From SMYC01 sp963578475 (GTDB lineage Bacteria; Acidobacteriota; Vicinamibacteria; Marinacidobacterales; SMYC01): DNA of 64,000 nucleotides. A program made the translations under genes and the position numbers. The stretch is from the NCBI GenBank assembly GCA_963578475.1, contig CAUZCL010000016.1, positions 1 to 64,000 of the forward strand, written 5' to 3'. The notes beneath the pieces were generated by a model that saw only the letters and a program-made list of their open reading frames with translations, did no database searches and was not told the DNA's origin. Of this stretch, positions 44,948 to 54,640 are shown piece by piece. Positions within the stretch are counted from its first letter, which is position 1. Every line of letters begins with the position of its first letter.

Positions 44948-45475
44948 ATGAAGAGCTACCTCCCTTTCGTTTTTGCGCTCGGCACCGCCCTTTGCTGGGG
45001 CCTCTACGGCCCGACGCTCGGCAAGGCACGGCTCGCCGACGCCACTCTCTCACCGTTCAAGCCCTATGTCGGGATCGGCGTGGCTTATCTCGTCATCGCC
45101 ATCGCGGGCGGGCTCATCGGAATGTGGTATAAGGGCGATAGCTTCGAGCCGACGGGGGCCGGTGGGCTCTGGGGACTCGCTGCCGGCACGCTCGGAGCTC
45201 TCGGCGCATTGAGTCTCACATTGTGTATGTTCAGCGGCGGCGCGCGCATCCCGCATGCGGTGATGCCCGTCGTCTTCGGTGGAGCTGTGACCATCACGGC
45301 GCTCTATACTGTCTATTCGTCCGGGGGTAAGCTTCAGGCCAGCCCTTGGCTTTGGCTCGGCATCGTTGCCATGCTCGCCTCTGTCGTCGTGATTACGATG
45401 AACACCCCCCACGCCGCGCCGAGTAGCGGAGCCGATCAGCACAACCAAACACAAAGCGCTGAATCGGAACATTGA
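44948..45475 (+). CDS. EamA/DMT-like half transporter
   Basis: 175 residues from the ATG at 44948 (MKSYLPFVFALGTALCWGLY), with a ribosome binding site GACAGGAAAC before the preceding in-frame ATG region. About five hydrophobic helices are visible, including WGLYGPTLGKARL, GALGALSLTLCMFSGGARIP and LWLGIVAMLASVVVITM. It looks like one EamA repeat rather than the usual two, so it may dimerise. The tail is hydrophilic (GADQHNQTQSAESEH). Substrate unknown. Its stop overlaps the TTG start of the oligoribonuclease gene. Confidence 0.7.
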   Translation: MKSYLPFVFALGTALCWGLYGPTLGKARLADATLSPFKPYVGIGVAYLVIAIAGGLIGMWYKGDSFEPTGAGGLWGLAAGTLGALGALSLTLCMFSGGARIPHAVMPVVFGGAVTITALYTVYSSGGKLQASPWLWLGIVAMLASVVVITMNTPHAAPSSGADQHNQTQSAESEH

Positions 45476-46116
45476 GCGGACTGCGCCAACTCTACTGCTG
45501 GTTCGATACCGAATATACCCGTCTCGAGCTCGAGACTGCTCAGCTCCTCGAGGTCGCGCTCATCGTAACGGACGCCGAGCTCCGTCCGATCCCGCGGCGA
45601 CCCGAGGCTATTCCACAGGAGCTTCTGAGGCGTGACGGGTTCACAGCCTGCTTAACGCTGCCGCCCCAAGAAGAGATCTCGGAACACGTGCTCGAGAACT
45701 ATCAACTTCTTCTCGCGCGCTGCAAGAGTGAGGGTCTTCCAGTCTCCGAGATCGACCGCTATCTTGCGCTATACCTCGACGAATTTCCCGAGACGAGCAG
45801 CCAAGACCTGCGATCACGCCCGGTCATGGCCGGCAACAGTATCTATGCGGACTACTTCCTGGCGCGAAAATTTCTACCTGATTTTCTGTCCCATCTGAAC
45901 TATCGGCATCTTGACGTCACCACGCTGAAGATCGAATGGACGTTTCATCATCACGGTCCGCGATTCGAAAAGATGGGCCACCCCGACAAGATCAAAAAAT
46001 ACTATCGCGGCCAAGACGACATCGTGGGCGACAAGCATGACGCGTACTTCGACGTGCAAGCGTCGATGGCGGAGCTCGCTTATTACCGGTCACAGTTCGA
46101 ACGCATTAAAGAGTGA
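45472..46116 (+). CDS. orn: Oligoribonuclease-like DEDDh exonuclease
   Basis: 214 residues from a TTG that overlaps the previous stop. Exo I is WFDTEYTRLELE (the DxE pair), Exo II lies in RPVMAGNSIYADYFLARKFL and Exo III is KHDAYFDVQASMAEL (His and Asp), giving the DEDDh set. Orn degrades 2-5 nt RNA, including pGpG from c-di-GMP breakdown. The protein is longer than E. coli Orn (about 181 residues), with extra sequence between Exo I and Exo II, so it is a divergent member. A GGDEF-EAL protein is coded elsewhere in the window. Confidence 0.85.
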   Translation: MSGLRQLYCWFDTEYTRLELETAQLLEVALIVTDAELRPIPRRPEAIPQELLRRDGFTACLTLPPQEEISEHVLENYQLLLARCKSEGLPVSEIDRYLALYLDEFPETSSQDLRSRPVMAGNSIYADYFLARKFLPDFLSHLNYRHLDVTTLKIEWTFHHHGPRFEKMGHPDKIKKYYRGQDDIVGDKHDAYFDVQASMAELAYYRSQFERIKE

Positions 46117-46139
46117 AGTGAGAGTGAAATGAGAGTGAA

Positions 46140-47513
46140 ATGAACTTCATCAACGAGCGCCGCGAATCGTCGATACCGCTTCGCCCGATCCAAACGGACA
46201 CACTCTCGAGCTGGCTCGAGACTCAGCCCGCCGCGGTGAAACGGTGGGTCGAGAGCGTGGGGTTCGAAGCGGGCGCCGGACGGAGTCTGGCGATCCCGGA
46301 CGAGGAGGGCAATATTCGCGAAGTACTCCTGGGCGTCGGCGATAGCTTGTGGGACTGGTCGACGCTTCCAAACGAGCTTCCCGCCCATGCTTACCACATC
46401 GATTCTGCGCTCACACGGGACGAATCGAACTGCGCCGCGCTCGGTTGGGCGCTCGGCACGTACCGCTTCGATCGCATGCGGGCCTCCGATAACAAAAAGC
46501 GCGGCGAGCTCGCATGGCCCGAAGGATGCGATCGTTCCCATGTGGAATCCACGGCCCGTGCGACGTTTCTCGTGCGCGATCTCATCAACACTCCCGCATC
46601 CCACATGGGACCCGCCGAGCTCGCCGAATCTGCCAAAGCCGTGGCGGATGACGGTGGCGCAACGATTCACATCCTTGTCGGCGACGAGCTCCTCGAAAAA
46701 GGATATCCCGCGATCCACGCCGTTGGTCGCGCCGCGGCGACCGACCGCGCCCCGCGTCTCATCGATTTCACTTGGGGGGACGCCGAAAGTCCCAAGGTGA
46801 CTCTGGTTGGTAAAGGCGTGTGCTTCGACAGCGGCGGGCTCGATTTGAAGCCGGCCGCCAGCATGAAGATCATGAAGAAGGACATGGGCGGTGGCGCGCA
46901 CGTCCTCGGGCTCGCGAGCATGATCATGGACGCGAATATTCCCGTTCGTCTGAGGGTGCTCGTCCCTGCGGTCGAGAACAGCGTGAGCAGCAATGCGCTG
47001 CGACCACTCGACGTCGTACCCACCCGCAAAGGCATCAGCATCGAGATTGGCCATACGGATGCTGAAGGTCGTGTCATTCTCGCGGACGCGCTCGCAGAGG
47101 CCACGAGCGACGAGCCCGACTTGATCGTGGACTTCGCGACACTGACGGGCGCTGCTCGAGTGGCCCTCGGCGCCGAGCTCCCGGCGTTCTACACGAACGA
47201 TGACGACGTAGCCAGAGCACTCGACAAGTGCGGCACCCACGTGTCGGATCCACTCTGGCGCATGCCGCTATTCAAGCCCTACCGCAAGCTCATAGACGGC
47301 AAAGTCGCCGATATCACGAACGCTACCGACACGGCTCTCGGAGGCTCGATCACCGCCGCCTTGTTCCTGCAAGAGTTCGTCGAGCCCGAGATAACGTGGG
47401 TGCATATCGACCTCATGGCGTGGAACACGAGCTCGCGCCCTGGACGACCGGAGGGTGGTGAAGCGATGGGGATGCGCGCGGTTTACGCTCTCATCGCCGA
47501 GCGTTTCACATGA
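46140..47513 (+). CDS. pepA: Leucyl aminopeptidase (M17 family)
   Basis: 457 residues. The C-terminal catalytic domain has the M17 metal site: GKGVCFDSGGLDLKPAASMK (with the catalytic Lys), KKDMGGGAHVLGLAS and HTDAEGRVILADALAEA (metal Asp and Glu with the catalytic Arg). The N-terminal domain is diverged, as usual. It is a zinc or manganese enzyme that removes N-terminal residues from peptides in the cytoplasm. Just before the ATG, the repeated GTGAAGTGAGAGTGAAATGAGA stretch hides the ribosome binding site. Its end overlaps the SelD fusion by 31 bp, tail to tail. Confidence 0.93.
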   Translation: MNFINERRESSIPLRPIQTDTLSSWLETQPAAVKRWVESVGFEAGAGRSLAIPDEEGNIREVLLGVGDSLWDWSTLPNELPAHAYHIDSALTRDESNCAALGWALGTYRFDRMRASDNKKRGELAWPEGCDRSHVESTARATFLVRDLINTPASHMGPAELAESAKAVADDGGATIHILVGDELLEKGYPAIHAVGRAAATDRAPRLIDFTWGDAESPKVTLVGKGVCFDSGGLDLKPAASMKIMKKDMGGGAHVLGLASMIMDANIPVRLRVLVPAVENSVSSNALRPLDVVPTRKGISIEIGHTDAEGRVILADALAEATSDEPDLIVDFATLTGAARVALGAELPAFYTNDDDVARALDKCGTHVSDPLWRMPLFKPYRKLIDGKVADITNATDTALGGSITAALFLQEFVEPEITWVHIDLMAWNTSSRPGRPEGGEAMGMRAVYALIAERFT

Positions 47514-49750
47514 GCAAGCGTGCTCGCCCTTACCTCGACAGGCGCTCCGTCGTCACGCGCAGCCGTAACTTCTCCGATATCGGTCACATTAGAGAGCTTG
47601 GCAAAAGCTTCGCCGACCCGGTCCGCTGGCAGGCCGAATAAAAGCCCTCCCGAAGTCTGTGGATCGAACAGAAGCTCGAGCCGAGGATGTTTTTGCGCGT
47701 CTGGACGGATGATGATGCCCTTCTTGGCCTTCTCGTTCTCCGGATGGAACGTGCTGCGGAACCCCTGCGCCAAGAGCTCGACGGTTCCAGGGAGCGCGGG
47801 GATTTGCGAAACGTCGAGCACCGCGCTGACGCCGCTCGCGCGCAACATCTCGGCGAGATGCCCCAAAAGCCCGAAGCCCGTAATGTCGGTGACCGCTTTC
47901 GCACCGAGCTCGGCGGCGATCCGCGCAGCTTCAGCATTGCTCGACAGCATCGCATCGATCGTCGCTTGAAGCCAGAGCCCGGACACGCGACCTTGCATGT
48001 CGGCATGGAGCAAGACGCCTGTCCCGAGACTCTTGGTGAGCAAGAGGCGGTCGCCAACCTCCAAACCATCGATAGCGAGAAGGCGCTCACCGGCATAGCC
48101 GTCGATGGTGAAGCCGACGATGAGCTCCGTCGCCGTCGTCGTATGGCCACCAAGTAGCGTAATGCCTGCCGGATCGAAGACGGCTCGCGCTCCTGCAAGC
48201 ACTTGATACAGAAATTCCTCCGCTTGATCGGGCGGCGCGTCCTTGGGTATGGCGACGATGGCGAGCGCGTAGCGAGGCTCAGCCCCGGTGGCGTAGAGAT
48301 CGGAGACCGAATTGATAGCGGCGACGCGTCCCACGAGATACGGGTCGTCGAAAAACGCGCGGAAGGCATCGACACTCGACACGATGAGATCGCCTTTGGG
48401 GGTCTCGTAAGCGGCGGCGTCGTCCGGCTCTTCGAGTCCGAGCTTCACCGTCTCGTCCGAGCTATGTTTGTCGAGCCGGCCGAGCGCGCGCTCGAGAACG
48501 CTCTGGCCGACTTTCGCCGCGCAACCGCCGCAAAGCATCTCCATCTCTTTCGACATGTCCGGAAGCTGTTCGAACGCTTCGGTCATGGCCCCTTCACGAT
48601 TCAAGACCTGGAAGCGCGTCATGAAGCGGCGATCGATCCAGTCCTTGAGATCCATCACCCACTTGCCTTCGAACGAGCGTCCCCATTTCGCGCCGAGCGC
48701 GGTTCCGTCGCCGAGATTCAAGAGCGTGAGAAAATCTCCCTGCGGCCGATAAGCTTTGAGCGGCCGGCCCGCGATCCGCGCGCGAAGATTGTCGATCAGA
48801 TAGGGTCCTTGTCGCACCGCGTAGACCCCCGCTTTGGGCGTCTTCGGGTAGTCGTTCATCGTGGCGCAATCGCCGGCGGCGAAGAGATCGTCATAGCCTT
48901 CGACTTGGAGCGTCGACCGCGTGCGGATGAACCCGCGGTGCTCGACAGGAAGTCCGGAGGCGCGCGGGAGTAGATGGCCCACGGCGCCTGTTACCCAGAC
49001 GAGTGCGTCACAGGGCATCGTCTCGCCGTCCTCGAAGATGACGCTCTGTGACGTCGCCTCCCGAACGCGGCGGTTCGGGACGATGGCGATGTGCCGCGTC
49101 TCGGCGTTCCTATAGACGCGGTCGAGGAGGCCCTGCGGATAACCCGCGAGCACCTGGTCGAGCGCGTGTACGAGGGTCATCTGGATCGTCGGGTCGTCGC
49201 GCGCGCCGACACGCTCCCATAATGTGAACGCGAGCTCCACGCCTCCCGCTCCGCCTCCGACGACGACGATGCGAAAAGGCATTCCCACGTCTCGTCTCCG
49301 GACTTTCTCGACGAGGGCGTCGGTCCGCCGGACGAGCTCCGCGATGGGTCGCGTAGGGACAGCGTGCTCGCGAATTCCAGGCAAGTCCAGCCCGGCCACG
49401 GTCGAGCCGATATCCACCGAGGCGACATCGTAAGGAATGGGCGGGCGTCCTTCGAGATGCACGAGGCGTTCTTTCGCATCGATGCGGGTCGCGGCCGACA
49501 AGATGACCCGAGCCATCGCGCGCCGCGCGAGCGGGACGACGTCGATCTCGAGCTCTTCGGCGCGGTATTGGCCGGCGACGAATCCGGGCACCATACCGGA
49601 GTAAATGGCGACAGGATGGTCGACAACGACGGTCAAGTGTGTCGAGGGTGGAGGCTCCATCGCGAAGCGGCGGATCACTTGCACGTGTGTATGGCCGCCT
49701 CCCACGAGCACGAGCTCGGTCCGCGGGTAGTTGGTTTTTAGCTTCGACAA
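47483..49750 (-). CDS. selD: NDH-like oxidoreductase-selenide, water dikinase fusion (SelD)
   Basis: 755 residues. Residues 1-390 are a pyridine nucleotide-disulfide oxidoreductase-like part with FAD motif LVLVGGGHTHVQVIRRF and NAD motif VVVGGGAGGVELAF, ending with AAGDCATM. SelD begins around MLCGGCAAKVGQSVLERALG, where Cys and Lys of GCAAK are the catalytic pair; later come SSVDAFRAFFDDPYLVGRVA, LLGGHTTTATELIVGFTIDG and KAVTDITGFGLLGHLAEML. It makes selenophosphate from selenide and ATP. The Cys form is encoded by TGC, so this SelD is not a selenoprotein. Fused NDH-SelD is known in many bacteria and probably couples selenium reduction to use. Confidence 0.93.
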   Translation of the reverse strand: MSKLKTNYPRTELVLVGGGHTHVQVIRRFAMEPPPSTHLTVVVDHPVAIYSGMVPGFVAGQYRAEELEIDVVPLARRAMARVILSAATRIDAKERLVHLEGRPPIPYDVASVDIGSTVAGLDLPGIREHAVPTRPIAELVRRTDALVEKVRRRDVGMPFRIVVVGGGAGGVELAFTLWERVGARDDPTIQMTLVHALDQVLAGYPQGLLDRVYRNAETRHIAIVPNRRVREATSQSVIFEDGETMPCDALVWVTGAVGHLLPRASGLPVEHRGFIRTRSTLQVEGYDDLFAAGDCATMNDYPKTPKAGVYAVRQGPYLIDNLRARIAGRPLKAYRPQGDFLTLLNLGDGTALGAKWGRSFEGKWVMDLKDWIDRRFMTRFQVLNREGAMTEAFEQLPDMSKEMEMLCGGCAAKVGQSVLERALGRLDKHSSDETVKLGLEEPDDAAAYETPKGDLIVSSVDAFRAFFDDPYLVGRVAAINSVSDLYATGAEPRYALAIVAIPKDAPPDQAEEFLYQVLAGARAVFDPAGITLLGGHTTTATELIVGFTIDGYAGERLLAIDGLEVGDRLLLTKSLGTGVLLHADMQGRVSGLWLQATIDAMLSSNAEAARIAAELGAKAVTDITGFGLLGHLAEMLRASGVSAVLDVSQIPALPGTVELLAQGFRSTFHPENEKAKKGIIIRPDAQKHPRLELLFDPQTSGGLLFGLPADRVGEAFAKLSNVTDIGEVTAARDDGAPVEVRASTLAHVKRSAMRA

Positions 49751-49876
49751 AACGCGCCCTATTGTATCGCTCTCGAACGATAATCGTCCGCATAGCGAGC
49801 TATTTATGGGCGCGGCGCGCAGCCCAGATCAGACCCATGGAGGCGCTTCGCGAAGACTGAGTTAATCTACGCCTTC

Positions 49877-50602
49877 ATGGCGTATCCCCCAATCCCGTAC
49901 GCCGAACTCGAAACGATGTTCCTCGATGTCGGGAACACCCTCGTCTCGATGGACTATGCCTGGATCGCGGACGAGCTCGCGAAACGCGGCGTCGTCGTCC
50001 CGTTCGATAGGCTACAGCGTGCGGAGGCGGCGTCACGACCCACCATATCGCGGTCTATCGTAGGTCACGCATCGACCGAGGGTCTCACCACGCTCGAGCT
50101 TTATTTGAACACGATCCTCACGAAGCTCGGCGTCGCGCCCGAACGAAGAGCGGAGCTCGTTCGCGAGCTCGTACCTGTGTTTCGCGGTCCGGGGCGAGAG
50201 AAGCTCTGGAGCTACGTGCTGCCAGGCGTTCCAGAAGCGCTCGAAGAGCTGCGTGCGCTCGGCTTGCGCCTCGTCGTCGTCAGCAATTCCGACGGTTCCG
50301 TGGAACAGGTCCTCGTAAACCTTGGGCTGCGCCCCTATCTCGAGCGGGTGTTCGATTCTCACATCGTCGGCTACGAGAAACCCGACCCGCGTTTCTTCCA
50401 GCACGCGCTCGATGAGACGGACGCGAACTCGGCGACGACCTTGCACATCGGAGATATCTACGCCGCGGACATCGAGGGGGGCCGTGCCGCGGGCGTTCAC
50501 ACCGCGCTCGTCGACCCTTTCGACGACTGGGAAGGCGTGGACTGCACACGGTTCCGCGATCTGACGGAAGCCTCCAAAGTCATCCGAGAGGCCCGAAGCT
50601 GA
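49877..50602 (+). CDS. HAD-superfamily hydrolase (subfamily IA, REG-2-like)
   Basis: 241 residues. Motif I is FLDVGNTLVS: the nucleophile Asp is present but the second acid of DxD is Gly, as in REG-2/HDHD3-like members. Motif II is VVVSNSDGS, motif III the Lys of GYEKPDPRFF, and motif IV is HIGDIYAADIEGG. The cap is helical (residues about 30-110). It should be a cytoplasmic phosphatase or dehalogenase-type hydrolase, substrate unknown. It is divergent from the SelD fusion. Confidence 0.85.
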   Translation: MAYPPIPYAELETMFLDVGNTLVSMDYAWIADELAKRGVVVPFDRLQRAEAASRPTISRSIVGHASTEGLTTLELYLNTILTKLGVAPERRAELVRELVPVFRGPGREKLWSYVLPGVPEALEELRALGLRLVVVSNSDGSVEQVLVNLGLRPYLERVFDSHIVGYEKPDPRFFQHALDETDANSATTLHIGDIYAADIEGGRAAGVHTALVDPFDDWEGVDCTRFRDLTEASKVIREARS

Positions 50603-50630
50603 GTGCCCCATTCGTGCTAACGTGTCGGCC

Positions 50631-51118
50631 ATGAAACCAGTGTGGATCCTGACCATGGTTTCCTCACTCATTTGGGCCGCGCTCGACGCATCGCAACAAA
50701 ATCCCACTGCCTACGTCGCCTTTGAAAAACACGACAAGCTCTCTTCCGAAACCGCCGCGACTTGGCGGACTCGGCGCGGGATGTCCGCGAAAAGCTTCGC
50801 GACCGCGGGATCGAGTCGACCGAGGACCTCGAAGACGCCGACGTGCTCGTTGTGATCCTCGACCGCCGTATCGAGGTCCGTCCGTCCGGTGAGAACGATT
50901 GGGGCGGTGCGTTGAAGCAAACGCACTACCAGAGCCGCCTTATTCTGTCGGTGCGCTACGAGACGGGCGCCACCATCGAAGAGTCAGAGGTCGCGCTCGC
51001 GGGCGCCTTCGTGACTTGGAAACGCGTCGCAGGCGAGGTCGCCAAGGACGCCGAGAAGTGGGCGCGCGACCACCGCCCCTGGAAATCCGCCCTCTCTCTT
51101 CTTTCGAGAAAACCCTGA
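50631..51118 (+). CDS. Secreted protein of unknown function, apparently frameshifted
   Basis: The ATG at 50631 gives a signal peptide (MKPVWILTMVSSLIWAALDA). After VAFEKHDKLSSETAA the frame shifts near 50755 and continues LADSARDVREKLRDRGIEST, EDLEDADVLVVILDRRIEV and LILSVRYETGATIEESEVAL to the stop at 51118. The combined product is about 160 residues. The second part alone can be read from 50762. The domain (paralogous to secreted Acidobacteriota proteins with an ADSAR...DADV pattern) has no known function. PadR follows about 45 bp downstream. Confidence 0.6.
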
Positions 51119-51130
51119 ACTTTTATTTTA

Positions 51131-51143
51131 CCTACAACGTAGG
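51131..51143. promoter_or_regulatory. Short palindrome before padR, candidate PadR operator
   Basis: CCTACAACGTAGG has 5-bp perfect arms around an AAC centre and lies 20 bp before the padR start, within the T-rich promoter region. PadR regulators of ADOP permeases commonly repress their own operon, so this is the natural site. It is short and its function is inferred from position. Confidence 0.4.
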
Positions 51144-51163
51144 CATTAGGGTATGGTCGCTTC

Positions 51164-51484
51164 ATGATTGGTGGATTCGAACAAATGGTGCTTCTGGCCG
51201 CCCTGAGACTCGAAGGCAGCGCCTACGCAGTCACCATTCGCGAAGAGCTCGAAGAGCGGGCCCGGAAGCACGTGGCGCGAGGGGCTCTGTATACGGTGCT
51301 CGAGCGGCTTGAATCGAAGGGCTACCTGTCCTCGCGGATGGGTGACCCCACACCGGAGCGCGGTGGCCGCTCACGGCGCTACTACAAAGTGACCACGCTC
51401 GGCGTGAATGCGCTGAAGGACTCGAAGGACGCGATCGTGGGGCTTTGGCGAGGCCTGGAATCGGTGCTCGGGAAAATCACATGA
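51164..51484 (+). CDS. PadR-family transcriptional regulator
   Basis: 106 residues. The winged helix has the PadR pattern: MVLLAALRLEGSAYAVTIRE, RGALYTVLERLESKGYLSS, GGRSRRYYKVTTLGVNALKD. This short PadR form, directly upstream of an ADOP permease, is typical of Acidobacteriota and probably represses the pair. Its stop overlaps the permease start (ATGA at 51481-51484). A candidate operator lies at 51131-51143. Confidence 0.92.
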   Translation: MIGGFEQMVLLAALRLEGSAYAVTIREELEERARKHVARGALYTVLERLESKGYLSSRMGDPTPERGGRSRRYYKVTTLGVNALKDSKDAIVGLWRGLESVLGKIT

Positions 51485-54095
51485 CGAGCCCCCGCGGCTA
51501 GCGGAAGCGCTCCTCGAGCGGCTCGTACCAAGAAACGCTTACGGCGACGCCATCCTGGGAGATCTGAGCGAGGAATACCACGCTCGTGCCGAAAGCCGCT
51601 TATCTCGAACGGCCGCGATTTGGTACTGGGCCGTGAGCCTTCGGGTGGGGATCCGGATATTTTGGAACAGAAAGCCGGAGCGACGGCGACAACGAAAAGG
51701 AGACCGTCCGATGACGACATTGATACGAGACTTGCAGCATGCCGCGCGCGGTTTGGTCGCGAACCCGACCTTCTCGGTCATCGTAATCGTGACGCTCGCA
51801 CTCGGGATCGGGGCGAACGTGGCGATTTTTTCCATCGTCGACGCGCTCGTCCTGCCGCCTTTCCCCGTCCCCGAGCTCGATCGTTTGGTGGCGCTTTTCG
51901 AGGTCGCTCCCAATTCCAACTGGGATCGAGGCGGTGTCGCGCCGGCGAACTTTCTCGACTGGGAAGCGCGGAGCGAGCATCTCGACAAGCTCGTCGCCAA
52001 CGAGTGGTGGGACGTGAACATGACCGGAGGGGACAGCCCCAAGAGGCTTCAAGGCTCACTGGTGACGGCGGGCTTTCTCGATATTCTCGGCGTAAAAACC
52101 CAAATCGGACGCACGCTTGCGCTCAATGCCTAAAATTTTGGAGCACGCACCGCGGTGCTGAGCCACGCGCTCTAGACGCGACGCTTCGCCGCTGACCCGG
52201 ACGTCCTAGGCCAAACAATTCTCTTGAATGGCGAGGGCTACGACGTCGTAGGTGTGGCTGAAGGGGGCTTCAACTACCCCTTCGGCACGGAAATCTGGGC
52301 GCCCCTCTGGTTCGACGCGGAAACAACAGCCGTTCGAGATAGCCATTACCTTCAGGTGATCGGACAGCTCGCGCCGGAAGCGACCGGTCGAGGACGCACG
52401 CGCCGAGATCGACCTAGTCGCCCAGCCGCTCGAACAGGAATATCCGGACACGAATAGCGGACGCCGTATCAATACGATGGCGCTCGGCCACGCGGTCGTC
52501 GATATCGGTGCCCCCGCGTTCTTGTTGATGTGGCAGGCGACATCCGTCTTCGTGCTGCTCATCGCCTGCATCAATGTGGCGAACTTGATTCTCCCACGAG
52601 GCGCGGAGCGCGAAAAGGAGTTAGCGCTTCACCTCGCACTCGGCGCCGGACGTGGCCGCGTCATCCGCCGGCTGTTGACGGAGAACATGCTCCTGGCACT
52701 CTTGGGGACGTTTCTAGCGCTGCCGCTCGCGGGGAGGGGTGTTCGAGCTCATGCGCTCGAATATGCCGGCCCATATCGAGAAATTCGTCGTCGGCTGGGA
52801 CCAGATCGACCTCGACTGGCATGTCCTGAGCTTTACCGCCATCGTCGCTGTCGCAACAGCACTCGTTTTCGGCCTAATCCCAGCCCTGCAGGCTTCGCGG
52901 TCCGACCTCACGGCCGCTCTTCGCGAGGGTGGCCGGGGCCACTCTGACGGCCGCGCCCGCCAGCGCGGGCGCAACATGCTCGTCGTGTTCGAGGTCGCGA
53001 TGGCGCTGACCCTCTTGGTCGCCTCAGGGCTGAGCATCCAGGGAACGATGCGGATGGCCGATGCTGACCAGGGCTACGACCCAGACGGCGTGATGACGAT
53101 GGAAATCTCGCTCCCCGAAGGCAAGTACGAAGAAGACGAAGCGCGCCTTCAGTTCTATCGTTCCGTCCTCAGCGACGTGCGCGCGCTTCCAGGCGTCGTA
53201 GCCGCGGACGCGGACGCAGTGAACATCCTGCCGCCAAGCGGCTCCAATACCGGCCGCAACATCGATATCGAGGGCAAGCCCGTCGAGAACCCGTCCGAGC
53301 GGCAGAGCGCCCATTTCCGTATCGCGACCGCCGGCTATCTCGAGACGATGCGGATCCCTATCGTGCAGGGACGCGCGTTCGGGAGTGAAGACCGAAGTGA
53401 CACGGCCATGGTGGCGGTTGTGAGCGAGCGGTTTGCGCGGCGATCCTGGCCGGGCGAAGATCCGCTAGGCTGGCGCTTCCGCTACGGGAGGGAAGAAACT
53501 TGGCTCAGCGTCATCGGCGTGTCGGGCGATGTGCTCCACGATTGGTTCCTGCAAGAGCCGCAGCCGACCTTTTACGTGCCCATGGAGCAGGCCCCGAGGC
53601 TCGGGCTGTTTCTAGCCATACGAACGCTAGGAGCGCCCGAGGAAGTAACCGCGGGCGTACGCGCGCACGATGCGGACTCTCTTGTCGGAGCAACTCATCG
53701 GCCTCAAATATGCCGCGACGGTAATGGGGATCTTCGGCGCCATCGCGCTGGTATTGTCCGCAGTCGGGATTTACGGCGTCATGGCTTATTCGGTGAGCCG
53801 GCAAACGCACGAGATCGGCCTCCGTGTTGCGCTCGGCGCCGCGCATCACGACGTTCTAAAGCTGACCGTGGGGCGCGCGCTCCGCACCACAGCATTGGGT
53901 ATCGGCATCGGTCTCGTGCTGGCCCTTTTCATCGGCCGGCTCATGGAGAGCACCCTTTTCGGCGTCGTTCAGCTCGACGGGTTGACCTTCGCTGCGCTCG
54001 CAACGACTCTCACCTTGGTGTCGCTTCTCGCCGCCTACGTCCCCGCCCGGCGCGCGCTCGCGGTCGACCCCGCCATCGCACTGCGTGTAGAGTAG
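51481..54095 (+). pseudogene. PadR-linked ADOP permease, heavily interrupted
   Basis: The order of segments follows a full ADOP. First is the prefix domain (LAEALLERLVPRNAYGDAIL) after a frameshift right behind the ATG. Then come the first helix (TLIRDLQHAARGLVANPTFS), a PCD domain, helices (SVFVLLIACINVANLILPRG), a second half (MLVVFEVAMALTLLVASGLS) and the final helices (ALVLSAVGIYGVMAYSVSRQ) to ALRVE at 54095. Lesions include in-frame TAA (52131-52133) and TAG (in HAL-stop-TRRF, usually HALWTRRF), frameshifts near 52385, 52735 and 53660, and a small deletion near 53660. The gene cannot make a permease as written. Confidence 0.82.
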
Positions 54096-54113
54096 CAGCT
54101 GAGGAGGAAATTC

Positions 54114-54575
54114 ATGCGAAACCTTACGGTAGCTGCGCTCGCGCTCGTCTTGATTGCTGGCTTTGTCGTTCTCACGGTCGAAGAGACCCGAGGCGCCACC
54201 GAGCACAAGTTCATGAACGTCCCGGGCCGTAGTGACAACAATCCTTATAGCAACGCTGTTCTCGTGGGCGACACGCTCTACCTCGCCGGGGCCATCGGCA
54301 TCGACCCCGCAACCGGGGAGCCGCCGCCGAAGATCGAGGACGAAGTAAAGATCGTCATGGACAGTATGAAGTCACGGCTCGAAATGGCCGGCATGTCCAT
54401 GAACGACCTCGTGATGGTGAACATCCACTGTCCAGACTTGTCGCTCTACGGCGCGTTCAACGACGTCTACCGCACCTATTTCGACGACCACTTCCCGGCG
54501 CGCGCGTTCCTGGGCTCGGGCCCGCTACTAGCGAACGGTCACTTTGAGCTCACGGGCATCGCGGTCAAGCAGTAA
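54114..54575 (+). CDS. RidA-family protein with a signal peptide
   Basis: 153 residues. An N-terminal hydrophobic segment (LTVAALALVLIAGFVVLTVE) predicts export or membrane anchoring, unlike cytosolic RidA. The RidA fold follows: SNAVLVGDTLYLAGAIGIDP, MDSMKSRLEMAGMSMNDLV and PARAFLGSGPLLANGHFELT. The Arg of the PAR motif, which binds the imine substrate carboxylate in RidA, is kept. A true imine deaminase role is uncertain, since the FELTGIAV end lacks the usual Glu position. An intrinsic terminator follows. Confidence 0.82.
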   Translation: MRNLTVAALALVLIAGFVVLTVEETRGATEHKFMNVPGRSDNNPYSNAVLVGDTLYLAGAIGIDPATGEPPPKIEDEVKIVMDSMKSRLEMAGMSMNDLVMVNIHCPDLSLYGAFNDVYRTYFDDHFPARAFLGSGPLLANGHFELTGIAVKQ

Positions 54576-54580
54576 AACGC

Positions 54581-54617
54581 AAAAAGGGGCTCGGCCAAAA
54601 GGCCGAGCCCCTTTTTT
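54581..54617 (+). terminator. Strong intrinsic terminator after ridA
   Basis: GGGGCTCGGCC and GGCCGAGCCCC form a perfect 11-bp stem around an AAAA loop, flanked by AAAAA before and TTTTTT after. It is symmetric enough to work in both directions, serving ridA from the left and the PEP-CTERM gene from the right. Confidence 0.92.
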
Positions 54618-54640
54618 GATAACGCGTTGTGGACGTTAGG

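Noticed and set aside
46083..47240. Minus-strand frame opposite leucyl aminopeptidase
   Set aside because: Antisense to the strong pepA gene; its composition is explained by codon bias.
49877..50602. HAD protein as a catalytically dead enzyme because the DxD second acid is Gly
   Set aside because: The same change occurs in a known HAD branch (REG-2-like) and the other three motifs are intact.
20164..54095. Stop-codon recoding in this lineage to explain in-frame stops
   Set aside because: The stops are of all three types and lie in genes that also carry frameshifts, while intact genes use TAA, TAG and TGA as terminators.
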